Assembly: GCF_003201875.1 (NCBI RefSeq)
Contig: NZ_QJKD01000006.1
Location: forward strand, 186,001-250,000
DNA length: 64,000 nt
DNA from: Hungatella effluvii
GTDB taxonomy: Bacteria; Bacillota; Clostridia; Lachnospirales; Lachnospiraceae
Direction: 5' to 3'
Under the pieces are notes generated by a model. It was not told the DNA's origin and did not search any database. It worked only from the letters and a program-made list of their open reading frames with translations. Of the stretch, positions 8,175 to 16,076 are shown piece by piece. The position numbers were made by a program, and so were the translations under genes. The number at the start of each line of letters is the position of its first letter. Position 1 is the first letter of the stretch.

Positions 8175-9422
8175 TTATCCCCGATAATTTGTGAGTATGG
8201 ACCTGCGCAGAAGATCGAGAGACTTTACGACGGCCTGCTCTCTGATCTTATCCCGGTTGCCCTTGAAGTGGTACTCTTCCACTTTTACCTTATCTTTCAT
8301 ATAGCAGGCAATATAAACGAGCCCCACAGGCTTGTCTCCCTCGGTCGAAGGTCCGGCGATTCCGGTGACGGCGATACAGACATCGGCGTCGGTTGCAAAT
8401 ACACCGCCTGTGGCCATCTCCTTCGCAGTCTGTTCGCTGACGGCACCGTATTTCTTGAGGGTTCCCTTGCTGACATCGAGAATTTTCCTCTTTGCCTTAT
8501 TGGAGTAGGTGACGAAGCCTTCACGGAATACTTCGGAGGCTCCCGACACATTAACCAGGCGCCCGGCGATCAGGCCGCCGGTACAGGACTCCGCGGTGGT
8601 AACCGTGAGCTCATACTTTTTGAGAAGACGCACGACCGCCATCTCCAGGGTCTCCTCTTCCTTTGTGGTATAGATATCATCACCAAAACGGTTCTTGATC
8701 TCCTTTACGACAGGCTTAATCAGGCTCTTGGCAGTCTCGTCATCGGCCGCGCGTGCCGTTACACGCAGATGTACCTCCGCCGTCTTTGCGTAAGGGGCTA
8801 TGGTTGGATTCGTCTGTGCGGCGATCAAATCCTTGATCTGGTCTGCCACCTGGCTCTCCCCGTGGCCGCAGATCTTAATCATCTGGGAACGGATCACCTC
8901 AGGCTGTAATTCCTGAAGATAAGGGGATACCGCGTCCAGGAAAAGCGGCTTTAACTCGTTAAAGGGGCCGGGAAGGAGAATCGCTGCTTTTCCTGCCTTT
9001 TCCAGAATGAGTCCGGGGGCTGTGCCGTTATGATTGTCAAGAACTTTGCAGCCTTCCGGAATGAGCGCCTGTTTCCAGTTGTTTTCCGTGATAACCGGAT
9101 AGATGCCATCCTTGAAATACGTCTCGATCCGCTCTCTTGTATGCGGGTCTTCCACCAGCTTAAAGCCCATAACCTCGGCGCAGACTTCCTTTGTGATGTC
9201 GTCCTCCGTAGGTCCAAGGCCGCCGGTCAGGATGATGATATCCGCCCTTTGCAGAGCCGTGTTAATATCTTCCGCCAGCCGTTCCCGGTTGTCTCCCACC
9301 GTTACCTGATGGTACATGGAGAGGCCGAGTGACGCGCATTTCTCCGCGAGGAACTGGGCGTTGGTATTCACGATATTTCCAAGTAAAAGTTCTGTTCCGA
9401 CTGAAATTAATTCAACAACCAT
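8175..9422 (-). CDS. cinA: CinA family protein (nicotinamide-nucleotide amidohydrolase)
   Basis: CinA deamidates NMN in the pyridine nucleotide salvage cycle, and many members also have an ADP-ribose pyrophosphatase-like domain. The 415-residue product has the two usual parts. The N-terminal MoaB/MocF-like COG1058 domain shows LTGGLGPTEDDITKE and LLPGPFNEL. The C-terminal CinA deamidase domain shows TTAESCTGGLIAGRL and VTGIAGP. It follows pgsA by 6 bases, the usual pgsA-cinA pair of Firmicutes. No recA follows here. Confidence 0.93.
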   Translation of the reverse strand: MVVELISVGTELLLGNIVNTNAQFLAEKCASLGLSMYHQVTVGDNRERLAEDINTALQRADIIILTGGLGPTEDDITKEVCAEVMGFKLVEDPHTRERIETYFKDGIYPVITENNWKQALIPEGCKVLDNHNGTAPGLILEKAGKAAILLPGPFNELKPLFLDAVSPYLQELQPEVIRSQMIKICGHGESQVADQIKDLIAAQTNPTIAPYAKTAEVHLRVTARAADDETAKSLIKPVVKEIKNRFGDDIYTTKEEETLEMAVVRLLKKYELTVTTAESCTGGLIAGRLVNVSGASEVFREGFVTYSNKAKRKILDVSKGTLKKYGAVSEQTAKEMATGGVFATDADVCIAVTGIAGPSTEGDKPVGLVYIACYMKDKVKVEEYHFKGNRDKIREQAVVKSLDLLRRSILTNYRG

Positions 9423-9428
9423 AATGAT

Positions 9429-9971
9429 TTACAGACTCCCTTCCGTAAGAACGCGATAATTTTTCGCAATGTAATCGATCAGTGAAACCACCGTCAGAAC
9501 CAGCGCGATGACGCTGAAAATGGTGGTCAGAATGGACAGTGCCGGGATATTTACAATCAGCAGCACAGACATAATCATCTGAGAGACGGTCTTAAATTTT
9601 CCCCAGTAGCTGGCGGCAATCACGACACCGTTGTCAGACGCTACCAGACGGAAGCCGCTGATGATGAACTCGCGGCTGATGATGATAATCACGAACCAGG
9701 CCGGAAGCTGGCCAAGGCCGACGAAACAGATTAAGCCGGAACAGACCAGAAGCTTGTCTGCCAGCGGGTCCATGAATTTTCCAAAGTTGGTTACCAGATT
9801 GTATTTCCTGGCGATCTTTCCATCCAGTAAGTCGGTAAAGCTGGCTACGATGAAAATGACCGCGGCGATATAGCGGTACGTCTGGCTCACACCGCCGTCA
9901 AGCAGCATAAAGAGTACAAAAAACGGAATCATGATGATTCGAAGAATCGTCAGTTTATTCGGTAAATTCAT
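9429..9971 (-). CDS. pgsA: CDP-diacylglycerol--glycerol-3-phosphate 3-phosphatidyltransferase
   Basis: PgsA makes phosphatidylglycerophosphate, the committed step to phosphatidylglycerol and cardiolipin, in the membrane. The 180-residue protein has about five hydrophobic segments and the CDP-alcohol transferase signature, with the aspartates and glycine of DGKIAR...GKFMDPLADK in place. It starts MNLPNKLTILRI, typical for PgsA. Its start overlaps the 3' end of rimO by 17 bases, so the two are coupled. Confidence 0.95.
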   Translation of the reverse strand: MNLPNKLTILRIIMIPFFVLFMLLDGGVSQTYRYIAAVIFIVASFTDLLDGKIARKYNLVTNFGKFMDPLADKLLVCSGLICFVGLGQLPAWFVIIIISREFIISGFRLVASDNGVVIAASYWGKFKTVSQMIMSVLLIVNIPALSILTTIFSVIALVLTVVSLIDYIAKNYRVLTEGSL

Positions 9972-11295
9972 CTTCTATCTCTCCTATTAAATCGTATTCC
10001 AGCGCGCCTGTCACTCTGGCCCTTACAAAGGCTCCGGACATCAGCTCCTCGCCGGTCTGGATGAAAATCATGCCGTCCACGCCAGGGCCGTCCATATAGG
10101 TTCGTCCCACATAGGCGTTTTCATCGGCAACCTTGCCTTCGATCATGACATCCAGGGATTTTCCAACCATGGACTGAGAATGGTCAAAGGAGATTTCCTG
10201 CTGAAGCTCCATGATGGCATCGCGCCGTTCTTCCTTCACTTCCTGTGGAATCTGATCCGGGAATCCGGCCGCCGGAGTGTCTTCCTCCGCGGAATAAGCG
10301 AATACGCCTAGGCGCTCGAACTCCATCTCATCCACGAATTCCATCAGCGTCTCATGATCCTCTTCCGTCTCTCCCGGAAATCCGGAAATGAGGGTCGTAC
10401 GGATTGCGATATCGGGAATCTCACTGCGGAGTTTACCGACGATCTCCTTTAACTGCTCCCTGGAAGTTCTCCGTCCCATGCGGCGCAGGATGGTATCGCT
10501 GGCATGTTGAATCGGCATGTCAAGATAATGGCAGACCTTTTCCTCTGTTTTTATGGTTTCGATCAGCTCATCGGTGATCTCCTCCGGATAGCAGTACTGA
10601 ATCCGGATCCACTGAAGGCCGGAAATGCGGCAGAGTCTCTTTAAAAGCTCCGGAAGCGACTTCTTTCCATAGAGATCCACGCCGTACAGCGTCGTCTCCT
10701 GGGCCACCAGAATCAGTTCCTTCACTCCCTGATCGGCCAGTGACTGTGCCTCCGATACCAGCCGTTCCATGGGAACACTGCGGAAATTGCCGCGCAGGCT
10801 GGGAATAATACAGTAGGTACAGTGCTTGTCACAGCCTTCAGCAATCTTTAAGAATGCGTAGTGGCCTCCGGTGGTGATCACCCGGTCTGTCTTTACCTCA
10901 GGAATGAGATCCAGATCGTGGAAGCACTGGACGTGCTCCCTGCCGCCAAGCGCCTCGGCCAGCACATGGGATATCTCGTCATAGGTGGTGGTACCGAGAA
11001 TTCCATCGACTTCCGGAATCTCATCGATGATCTCCTGTTTGTAGCGCTGAGCCAGGCAGCCGGTAACGATCAGCGCCTTACACTTACCCACTTCCTTCAT
11101 CTGCGCCATCTCGAGGATTGTGTTAACGCTCTCCTCCTTGGCGTCACCGATGAAGCAGCATGTGTTGATGACAATGACATCCGCATCGTACTCGTCATCC
11201 GTAAAGGTATAGCCGTCCTTGTTTAAAAGCCCCAGCATCATCTCCGTATCCACCAGGTTCTTATCACAGCCCAGCGAAATGCATAGTAATTTCAT
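9955..11295 (-). CDS. rimO: Ribosomal protein S12 methylthiotransferase
   Basis: RimO is a radical-SAM enzyme that adds a methylthio group to Asp of ribosomal protein S12. The 446-residue product has an N-terminal UPF0004 domain with three Cys for one cluster (LGCDKN, INTCCFIG, VTGCLAQ). The radical SAM motif CDKHCTYCIIP is followed by a C-terminal TRAM domain. It is followed by pgsA and cinA. Upstream are a terminator-like hairpin and a palindromic repeat separating it from rpoZ, so it may have its own promoter within 11296-11390, although I see no strong one. Confidence 0.95.
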   Translation of the reverse strand: MKLLCISLGCDKNLVDTEMMLGLLNKDGYTFTDDEYDADVIVINTCCFIGDAKEESVNTILEMAQMKEVGKCKALIVTGCLAQRYKQEIIDEIPEVDGILGTTTYDEISHVLAEALGGREHVQCFHDLDLIPEVKTDRVITTGGHYAFLKIAEGCDKHCTYCIIPSLRGNFRSVPMERLVSEAQSLADQGVKELILVAQETTLYGVDLYGKKSLPELLKRLCRISGLQWIRIQYCYPEEITDELIETIKTEEKVCHYLDMPIQHASDTILRRMGRRTSREQLKEIVGKLRSEIPDIAIRTTLISGFPGETEEDHETLMEFVDEMEFERLGVFAYSAEEDTPAAGFPDQIPQEVKEERRDAIMELQQEISFDHSQSMVGKSLDVMIEGKVADENAYVGRTYMDGPGVDGMIFIQTGEELMSGAFVRARVTGALEYDLIGEIEDEFTE

Positions 11296-11391
11296 AAAAT
11301 ATTATAACTCCTGTCTTTTCGTATGTCTTTTTTGCATCTTTATTTCGTATCATGTATTGGTATTATTCATTACGGGTGAATGGAAAACGGA

Positions 11392-11423
11392 AAGGCCATC
11401 TCTGCCAATGTGGAGACGGCCTT
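11392..11423 (-). terminator. Terminator-like hairpin after the rpoZ region
   Basis: AAGGCC plus a TCTC arm (11392-11402) pairs with GAGA plus GGCCTT (11413-11423). On the minus strand the stem is followed by a T-rich stretch interrupted by CCG. It could end the yicC-gmk-rpoZ transcript just beyond the palindromic repeat. Confidence 0.5.
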
Positions 11424-11431
11424 CAACCCAG

Positions 11432-11584
11432 GGCACTGTTAAGAAATAGCGCAGCCATCTGATTTGTCTAAAGCTCCATACGCCGCGTTGTCGTCAATCG
11501 GCGTACTCCGTACGCCTCATTCCTCCGCCTTGCGCATGAAGCTTTATCCTGCATCATCTGTCCAAGTTGTTTCTTAACAGAGCC
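11432..11584. repeat. Palindromic MITE-like element between rpoZ and rimO
   Basis: This 153-base element has terminal inverted repeats: GGCACTGTTAAGAAA (11432-11446) matches the complement of 11570-11584 at 14 of 15 positions. A second nested pair, AAAGCT near 11470 and AGCTTT near 11540, and a central GGCGTAC/GTACGCC stem (11500-11516) make the whole unit fold on itself. It has no ORF of its own. It ends 3 bases before the rpoZ stop codon. The structure is that of a miniature inverted-repeat element or a dispersed extragenic palindrome; there is no second copy in this window. Confidence 0.7.
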
Positions 11585-11587
11585 TTA

Positions 11588-11839
11588 TCAATCGTCTTCT
11601 TCCGTTGCGTCCGCTTCGCTTAATATCTTTACATCGCCGTCATATAATTCTTCTACGGCAACGGAAAGCGGCTTCTTTCCGGCAATTGGAAGATCAGACT
11701 CGGCTCCTCCGATGATCTGTCTCGCTCTCTTTGCAGCGGCGATCACGATGGAATAGCGGCTCTGAACAACCGGCTGTTCTCCTGGCTCTACCTCACTGTT
11801 TACTACTTTAATTAAATCTGAATAAGATGGATGTAACAT
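11588..11839 (-). CDS. rpoZ: DNA-directed RNA polymerase omega subunit
   Basis: Omega is the small assembly subunit of RNA polymerase. The 83-residue product starts MLHPSYSDLIKVV and contains RYSIVIAAAKRARQI, the conserved omega helix, followed by KPLSVAVEELYDGDVKI and an acidic tail. It lies 23 bases after gmk, the usual gmk-rpoZ pairing. The stop codon is almost touching the palindromic repeat downstream. Confidence 0.93.
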   Translation of the reverse strand: MLHPSYSDLIKVVNSEVEPGEQPVVQSRYSIVIAAAKRARQIIGGAESDLPIAGKKPLSVAVEELYDGDVKILSEADATEEDD

Positions 11840-11862
11840 CTTTCATTCCCCTTTCCTGATAG

Positions 11863-12483
11863 CTATATATTCTTTAATTCTTCCCTGATCTGGGATAAAA
11901 ATGCCAAATTATTTGAAACTCTGCTGTGCTGTACCGCAATCATCTTATGAAGCTGCTCTGTACAGGAGCTGATTTCATCATTGATTAAGATATAATCGTA
12001 GGAATCCATGCCCTCCGCCTCTTCCACTGCCCGGCGAAGTCTTGCATTGATCACATCCATGCTTTCCGTGCCTCTGCCGATCAGGCGTCTCTTTAATTCT
12101 TCCGCATTCGGCGGCATGACAAAGATCAGGATGGCTTCCGGGAAACGCTCCTTTACTTTCAAAGCGCCCTGAATCTCGATCTCTAAAAGCACGTCTTTTC
12201 CCTGTTCCATCTGGCTTAATACATACTCCTTCGGAGTTCCGTAGTAATGGTTGACATACTGCGCGTATTCGATCAGCGCATCCTGTTCCATCATCTCTTT
12301 AAAGCGGTCTTCCGTCACAAAAAAATATTCCCGTCCATCCACTTCTCCCTCTCTGGGATTCCTGGTGGTAGCGGATATGGATAACGCATAATTGTCATAC
12401 TTCTCTAGCAGAGCCTTCATAAGGGTGCCTTTTCCGGCGCCTGAAAATCCCGATATGACTGCCAGCACACCATGTTCGTTCAT
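11863..12483 (-). CDS. gmk: Guanylate kinase
   Basis: Guanylate kinase converts GMP to GDP. The 206-residue product has the P-loop SGFSGAGKGTLMK near its start, the GMP-binding region TTRNPREGEVDGREYFFV and the lid segment. I place the start at ATG 12483, 7 bases after GAGGTGG; an in-frame codon at 12507 would add eight residues without a ribosome site. It follows yicC, though the remA (DUF370) gene often found between them in Firmicutes is absent. A short tandem repeat of about 13 bases (CTTAGCG with CTGTACT) occupies the 51-base gap before it. Confidence 0.95.
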   Translation of the reverse strand: MNEHGVLAVISGFSGAGKGTLMKALLEKYDNYALSISATTRNPREGEVDGREYFFVTEDRFKEMMEQDALIEYAQYVNHYYGTPKEYVLSQMEQGKDVLLEIEIQGALKVKERFPEAILIFVMPPNAEELKRRLIGRGTESMDVINARLRRAVEEAEGMDSYDYILINDEISSCTEQLHKMIAVQHSRVSNNLAFLSQIREELKNI

Positions 12484-12534
12484 AAGTTTCCACCTCGTTA
12501 TGAGCACTTAGCGCCTGTACTTAGCGTCTGTACT

Positions 12535-13413
12535 CTATTCTATGTTCTGAATCTGCTCCCTTACCTTCTCGATCTCGGTCTTCAGCGCAATGGCCTTATC
12601 CGAAATCTCCAAATCATTGGCCTTCGATAAAATGGTGTTGGCCTCCCGGTTCATCTCCTGGGCAATGAAATCCAGTTTTCTTCCCACGCTGCCGCCGGCT
12701 TCCAGCTCCGCCTTCGTATTCTCAATGTGGCTTCTCAGACGTACGGTCTCTTCATCCACACAGATCTTATCGGCAAAGATCGTCACCTCTGTGGCGATTC
12801 TTCCTTCATCAATGGTCGTATTGGAAAGCAGTTCTTTTACCTTGTCTTCCAGCTTGGTGCGGTACTCCTCCATAATCCGCGGGGAGCGCTCCTCGATAAA
12901 ATCCACAAGACTGGTCATGAAGTTTAACTTGCCCTGTAAATCAGCCTTTAGATTCTCACCCTCCGTGACTCTGGTCTCAACAAACCGTCTGGCGGCCTCT
13001 TCAACTGTCTCGGACAGAAGCTTCCACATGTGTTCCTCATCTTCCGGAACCTCCTCCATCGAGAGAACTTCCGGACATCTGGAAAGTGTGGATACTGTCA
13101 CATCATTTCGTATACCAAACTGAGTCTCCATCCTGGCAAAATAATCCATATATTCGGCGGCAAGCGCGCTGTTATACTTCAAGCACAGCTTGTTCTCCGT
13201 GTAGTCTTCATAAGTAATAAATACGTCGACTTTTCCGCGCTGGATATAATTCTTCAGCAGATTCCGGATTCCGGCTTCAAAAAAATTGAACTTCTTTGGC
13301 ATCTTGATGCTTAAATCCAGGTATCTGTGATTGACCGCCTTCATCTCGACGGAAATCTTATATTCATCCGTGACGGTTTCGAATCTTCCAAAACCTGTCA
13401 TGCTTTTTATCAT
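12535..13413 (-). CDS. yicC: YicC family endoribonuclease/stress protein
   Basis: YicC proteins are conserved RNA-linked proteins; some members act as endoribonucleases. The 292-residue product starts MIKSMTGFGRFE, the family hallmark, and contains KAVNHRYLDLSIKMP, an NPF-less middle helical region and the C-terminal GRKLDFIAQEMNREANTI motif of DUF1732. I choose ATG 13413, 8 bases after AGGAAGG; the frame is open to 13449. It is the first gene of the yicC-gmk-rpoZ transcript and has a near-perfect promoter upstream. Confidence 0.93.
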   Translation of the reverse strand: MIKSMTGFGRFETVTDEYKISVEMKAVNHRYLDLSIKMPKKFNFFEAGIRNLLKNYIQRGKVDVFITYEDYTENKLCLKYNSALAAEYMDYFARMETQFGIRNDVTVSTLSRCPEVLSMEEVPEDEEHMWKLLSETVEEAARRFVETRVTEGENLKADLQGKLNFMTSLVDFIEERSPRIMEEYRTKLEDKVKELLSNTTIDEGRIATEVTIFADKICVDEETVRLRSHIENTKAELEAGGSVGRKLDFIAQEMNREANTILSKANDLEISDKAIALKTEIEKVREQIQNIE

Positions 13414-13447
13414 TCCTTGTGCCTTCCTTTCGCCATAGATACCATCC

Positions 13448-13476
13448 ATTATAAGTCATAATAAAAAACAAGTCAA
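13448..13476 (-). promoter_or_regulatory. Promoter of yicC-gmk-rpoZ
   Basis: On the minus strand TTGACT (13471-13476), a 17-base spacer and a perfect TATAAT (13448-13453) lie about 35 bases before the yicC start. This is one of the best sigma-A promoters in the window. Confidence 0.85.
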
Positions 13477-13496
13477 ATAGTTTTCTGGACCGCTCG

Positions 13497-13533
13497 CCGC
13501 CTGTGGCTCCGCAGTCCGGTTGGCCACAGGCGG
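13497..13533. other. Perfect hairpin in the yicC/PH-protein intergenic region
   Basis: CCGCCTGTGGC (13497-13507) and GCCACAGGCGG (13523-13533) form an 11-bp perfect stem with a 15-base loop. It lies between two divergent promoters and has no T-run on either side, so it is not a normal terminator. It could be a protein-binding site or a relic of a repeat. Confidence 0.6.
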
Positions 13534-13551
13534 GGAGTGAACTGTTACAAC

Positions 13552-13580
13552 TGGACGAAAGGTGTATTCCATAGTATAAT
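13552..13580 (+). promoter_or_regulatory. Candidate promoter of the PH-domain gene
   Basis: A perfect TATAAT (13575-13580) has a weak TGGACG (13552-13557) 17 bases upstream. It lies about 40 bases before the start codon at 13621. Confidence 0.55.
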
Positions 13581-13620
13581 ATAGCCAGTTTCATTCAGTC
13601 AGTTAAAAAGGAGAACAGAT

Positions 13621-14034
13621 ATGAAGAAGGAAAGTATGATCTGGTACGATAGAAAGCGCCTCTGGTGCGGACTCCCATGGACCTTTACGAAATATGGAAT
13701 GGACGAGGGCCGCCTTTTTGTAGAGACCGGCTTCTTAAATACGAAGGAAGAGGAGGTTCGCCTCTACCGTATTTTAAATATCAGTCTGAGCAAAAATATC
13801 ATCCAGAGGATTTTCGGACTGGGTACGATTCACATTGACAGCACGGATCTGGATTTAAAGTGTTTAAGAATTACCAATATTAAAGACAGCGACCACGTAA
13901 AGGAGATGCTCTCTGAGAAGGTGGAGGAAGAACGCTTAAGGAACCGTGTCAGCGCCAGGGAATTCATGAATCACGGCGAGGACGGCGACGATACAGAGGC
14001 AGACTTAGACTCGTTCGAAGGACATGAACATTAG
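13621..14034 (+). CDS. Bacterial PH-domain (bPH2-like) protein
   Basis: The 137-residue protein has one small beta-rich domain, IWYDRKRLWCGLPWTFTKYG to about residue 95. The pattern GRLFVETGFLNTKEEEVRLYRI and GTIHIDSTD is typical of YdbT-like bacterial pleckstrin-homology domains. It has no membrane span, unlike many bPH2 proteins, and ends in an acidic tail (about residues 115-137) rich in Glu, Asp and His. The start follows AAAAAGGAG. It sits 67 bases upstream of rqcH on the same strand. Function is unknown; a regulatory or binding role is likely. Confidence 0.78.
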   Translation: MKKESMIWYDRKRLWCGLPWTFTKYGMDEGRLFVETGFLNTKEEEVRLYRILNISLSKNIIQRIFGLGTIHIDSTDLDLKCLRITNIKDSDHVKEMLSEKVEEERLRNRVSAREFMNHGEDGDDTEADLDSFEGHEH

Positions 14035-14101
14035 ACGGACATGGATATTAGACAGAGATGGATATTAGAAGACATGAACATGGAAGGATCGAGGTACAGC
14101 A

Positions 14102-15859
14102 ATGGCATTAGACGGAACTGTAATGGCCAGTCTCACAGCAGAAATCGGTAATCGGCTGGAGGGCGGAAAGATTGCGAAGATCGCCCAGCCGGAAAAGGAT
14201 GAACTGCTGTTTACAGTCAAAAATCAAAAAAACACATGGCGCCTGCTCATATCGGCAAGCGCCAGTCTTCCGCTTCTCTACTTTACGGAGCAGAACAAGC
14301 AGAGCCCTATGACAGCGCCCAATTTCTGTATGCTTTTAAGAAAGCATATTGGAAACGGCCGTATCATGAGGGTCAGCCAGCCGGGGCTGGAGCGAATCAT
14401 CTGCCTGGAGATCGAGCATCTCGACGAATTGGGGGACAAGCGGATCAAGAAACTCTACATCGAGATCATGGGCAAGCACAGCAACATTATCTTCTGCAAT
14501 GACGAAGACATGATTCTCGACAGCATCAAGCATATTTCGGCCCAGGTCAGCTCCGTTCGTGAGGTTCTGCCCGGACGGCCCTATTTTATCCCGCAGACCG
14601 TGGAGAAAAAAGACCCGCTCACCATATCGGAGGCTGAATTTATGGAACTGATCGGCCACACGGCCGCGCCGATACAGAAAGCGCTTTATATGAAGCTGAC
14701 AGGCATCAGCCCGATCGTCGGTACGGAGCTCTGCCATCTGGCATCCATCGACGGCGATGTGTCAGCCAATGAACTGTCGGAAGCGGAGCTCATCCATCTC
14801 TGCCATATGTTTTCCCTGATGATGGACGACGTGAAAAGCCGCAGCTTCACCCCGAACATTATTTATTACCAGAACGAGCCGGTGGAATTTTCCGCTCTTC
14901 CGCTTACCTGTTTTGAAGGAGAAAAGTACCAGGCCGTAACCTACGATTCCATCAGCACGCTGCTGGAGGAATACTATGCGTCCCGGAACATCTTAACGAG
15001 AATCCGCCAGAAGTCCGTAGACCTGCGGAAAATCGTCCAGACTGCTCTGGAGCGAAACTATAAAAAGTATGATCTTCAGATGAAGCAGCTAAAAGATACG
15101 GAAAAACGCGATAAATACAAGGTCTACGGTGAACTGCTCAACACTTACGGCTATGAGCTGGAGGGCGGCGAGAAAAAGCTCACCTGCTTAAACTATTATA
15201 CGAACGAGGAAATCACTATCCCGCTGGATGACCAGCTGTCGGCCCGGGAAAATTCTCAGAAGTTCTTTGATAAATACAACAAACTGAAGCGGACGTACGA
15301 GGCCCTGTCAGAACAGACCCTGGAAACAAAACGGGAAATCGATCACCTGGAATCGGTCAGTGCCGCGCTCGATATCGCGCTGAAGGAAGAAGATCTCGTT
15401 CAGATCAAAGAAGAACTGATGGAGTACGGTTACATCAAGCACAGGCGCGCCGGAGACAAAAAACCGAAAATCACCAGCCGTCCGTTTCATTATATTACCT
15501 CAGACGGATTCCACGTCTACGTCGGCAAGAACAACTATCAGAACGACGAACTCACCTTCAAGCTGGCGAATGGCGGCGACTGGTGGTTCCACGCAAAAGG
15601 CATTCCCGGCTCCCACGTCATAGTAAAGACGGAGGGAAAAGAGCTGCCCGACCACGTATTTGAGGAGGCCGGCGCCCTGGCCGCTTACTACTCCAAGGGC
15701 CGGGAGAACGAGAAGGTGGAGATCGACTACATTCAGAGAAAGCATATCCGGAAAGTGGCCGGTGCTGCGCCGGGATTCGTCATTTACCACACGAATTACT
15801 CGCTGGTGGCCGAGCCGAAGCTACTCCTCGAGGAAATCAGCGAAAAAAAGAATTCCTGA
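14102..15859 (+). CDS. rqcH: Ribosome quality control factor RqcH (Rqc2/NEMF homologue)
   Basis: RqcH binds stalled 50S subunits carrying peptidyl-tRNA and adds C-terminal alanine tails that mark the peptide for degradation. Older annotations call such proteins fibronectin-binding (FbpA). The 585-residue product has the NFACT-N domain starting MALDGTVMASLTAEI. Coiled-coil and helical segments span about residues 290-430, and the C-terminal NFACT-R domain carries NGGDWWFHAKGIPGSHV. Length matches the family. It ends with a clear terminator. No RqcP gene lies beside it in this window. Confidence 0.93.
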   Translation: MALDGTVMASLTAEIGNRLEGGKIAKIAQPEKDELLFTVKNQKNTWRLLISASASLPLLYFTEQNKQSPMTAPNFCMLLRKHIGNGRIMRVSQPGLERIICLEIEHLDELGDKRIKKLYIEIMGKHSNIIFCNDEDMILDSIKHISAQVSSVREVLPGRPYFIPQTVEKKDPLTISEAEFMELIGHTAAPIQKALYMKLTGISPIVGTELCHLASIDGDVSANELSEAELIHLCHMFSLMMDDVKSRSFTPNIIYYQNEPVEFSALPLTCFEGEKYQAVTYDSISTLLEEYYASRNILTRIRQKSVDLRKIVQTALERNYKKYDLQMKQLKDTEKRDKYKVYGELLNTYGYELEGGEKKLTCLNYYTNEEITIPLDDQLSARENSQKFFDKYNKLKRTYEALSEQTLETKREIDHLESVSAALDIALKEEDLVQIKEELMEYGYIKHRRAGDKKPKITSRPFHYITSDGFHVYVGKNNYQNDELTFKLANGGDWWFHAKGIPGSHVIVKTEGKELPDHVFEEAGALAAYYSKGRENEKVEIDYIQRKHIRKVAGAAPGFVIYHTNYSLVAEPKLLLEEISEKKNS

Positions 15860-15891
15860 TCCGGGAGATAATTTTATACAGATAAGAATTT

Positions 15892-15952
15892 GCCCATTTC
15901 ACACAGGCGGCAGCATAGAATCAGGCCGTCCTGGAGGAGATGGGCGTTTTTT
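15892..15952 (+). terminator. Terminator of rqcH
   Basis: GCCCAT (15892-15897) pairs with ATGGGC (15940-15945). An inner stem is formed by CAGG-GG and CC-CCTG segments, and six T follow (15947-15952). Confidence 0.75.
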
Positions 15953-16025
15953 CGTGTAATACGCTGAAGCGGTTGCGCTCCGGCGCGCGAGTCCGGCTTA
16001 CCGGTCTCTTTGTGAAAGAATAAAC

Positions 16026-16054
16026 TTGACATGGAATGTCGTATTTCGTATGAT
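16026..16054 (+). promoter_or_regulatory. Promoter of the WYL regulator cassette, with overlapping dyad
   Basis: A perfect TTGACA (16026-16031), a 17-base spacer and TATGAT (16049-16054) lie just upstream of the regulator. The -35 region forms the dyad GACAT-GGA-ATGTC (16028-16040), a plausible autoregulatory site. The transcription start would lie only about 15 bases before the TTG start codon. Confidence 0.8.
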
Positions 16055-16076
16055 AAAGCCACTGGAGGTGAACCGT

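Noticed and set aside
8154..8909. Open frame of 251 codons opposite cinA
   Set aside because: It lies fully inside cinA on the other strand, with no recognisable domain and no promoter.
12502..12531. Short tandem repeat of about 13 bases between gmk and yicC
   Set aside because: Only two degenerate copies are seen; too small to claim a repeat element or a regulatory array.
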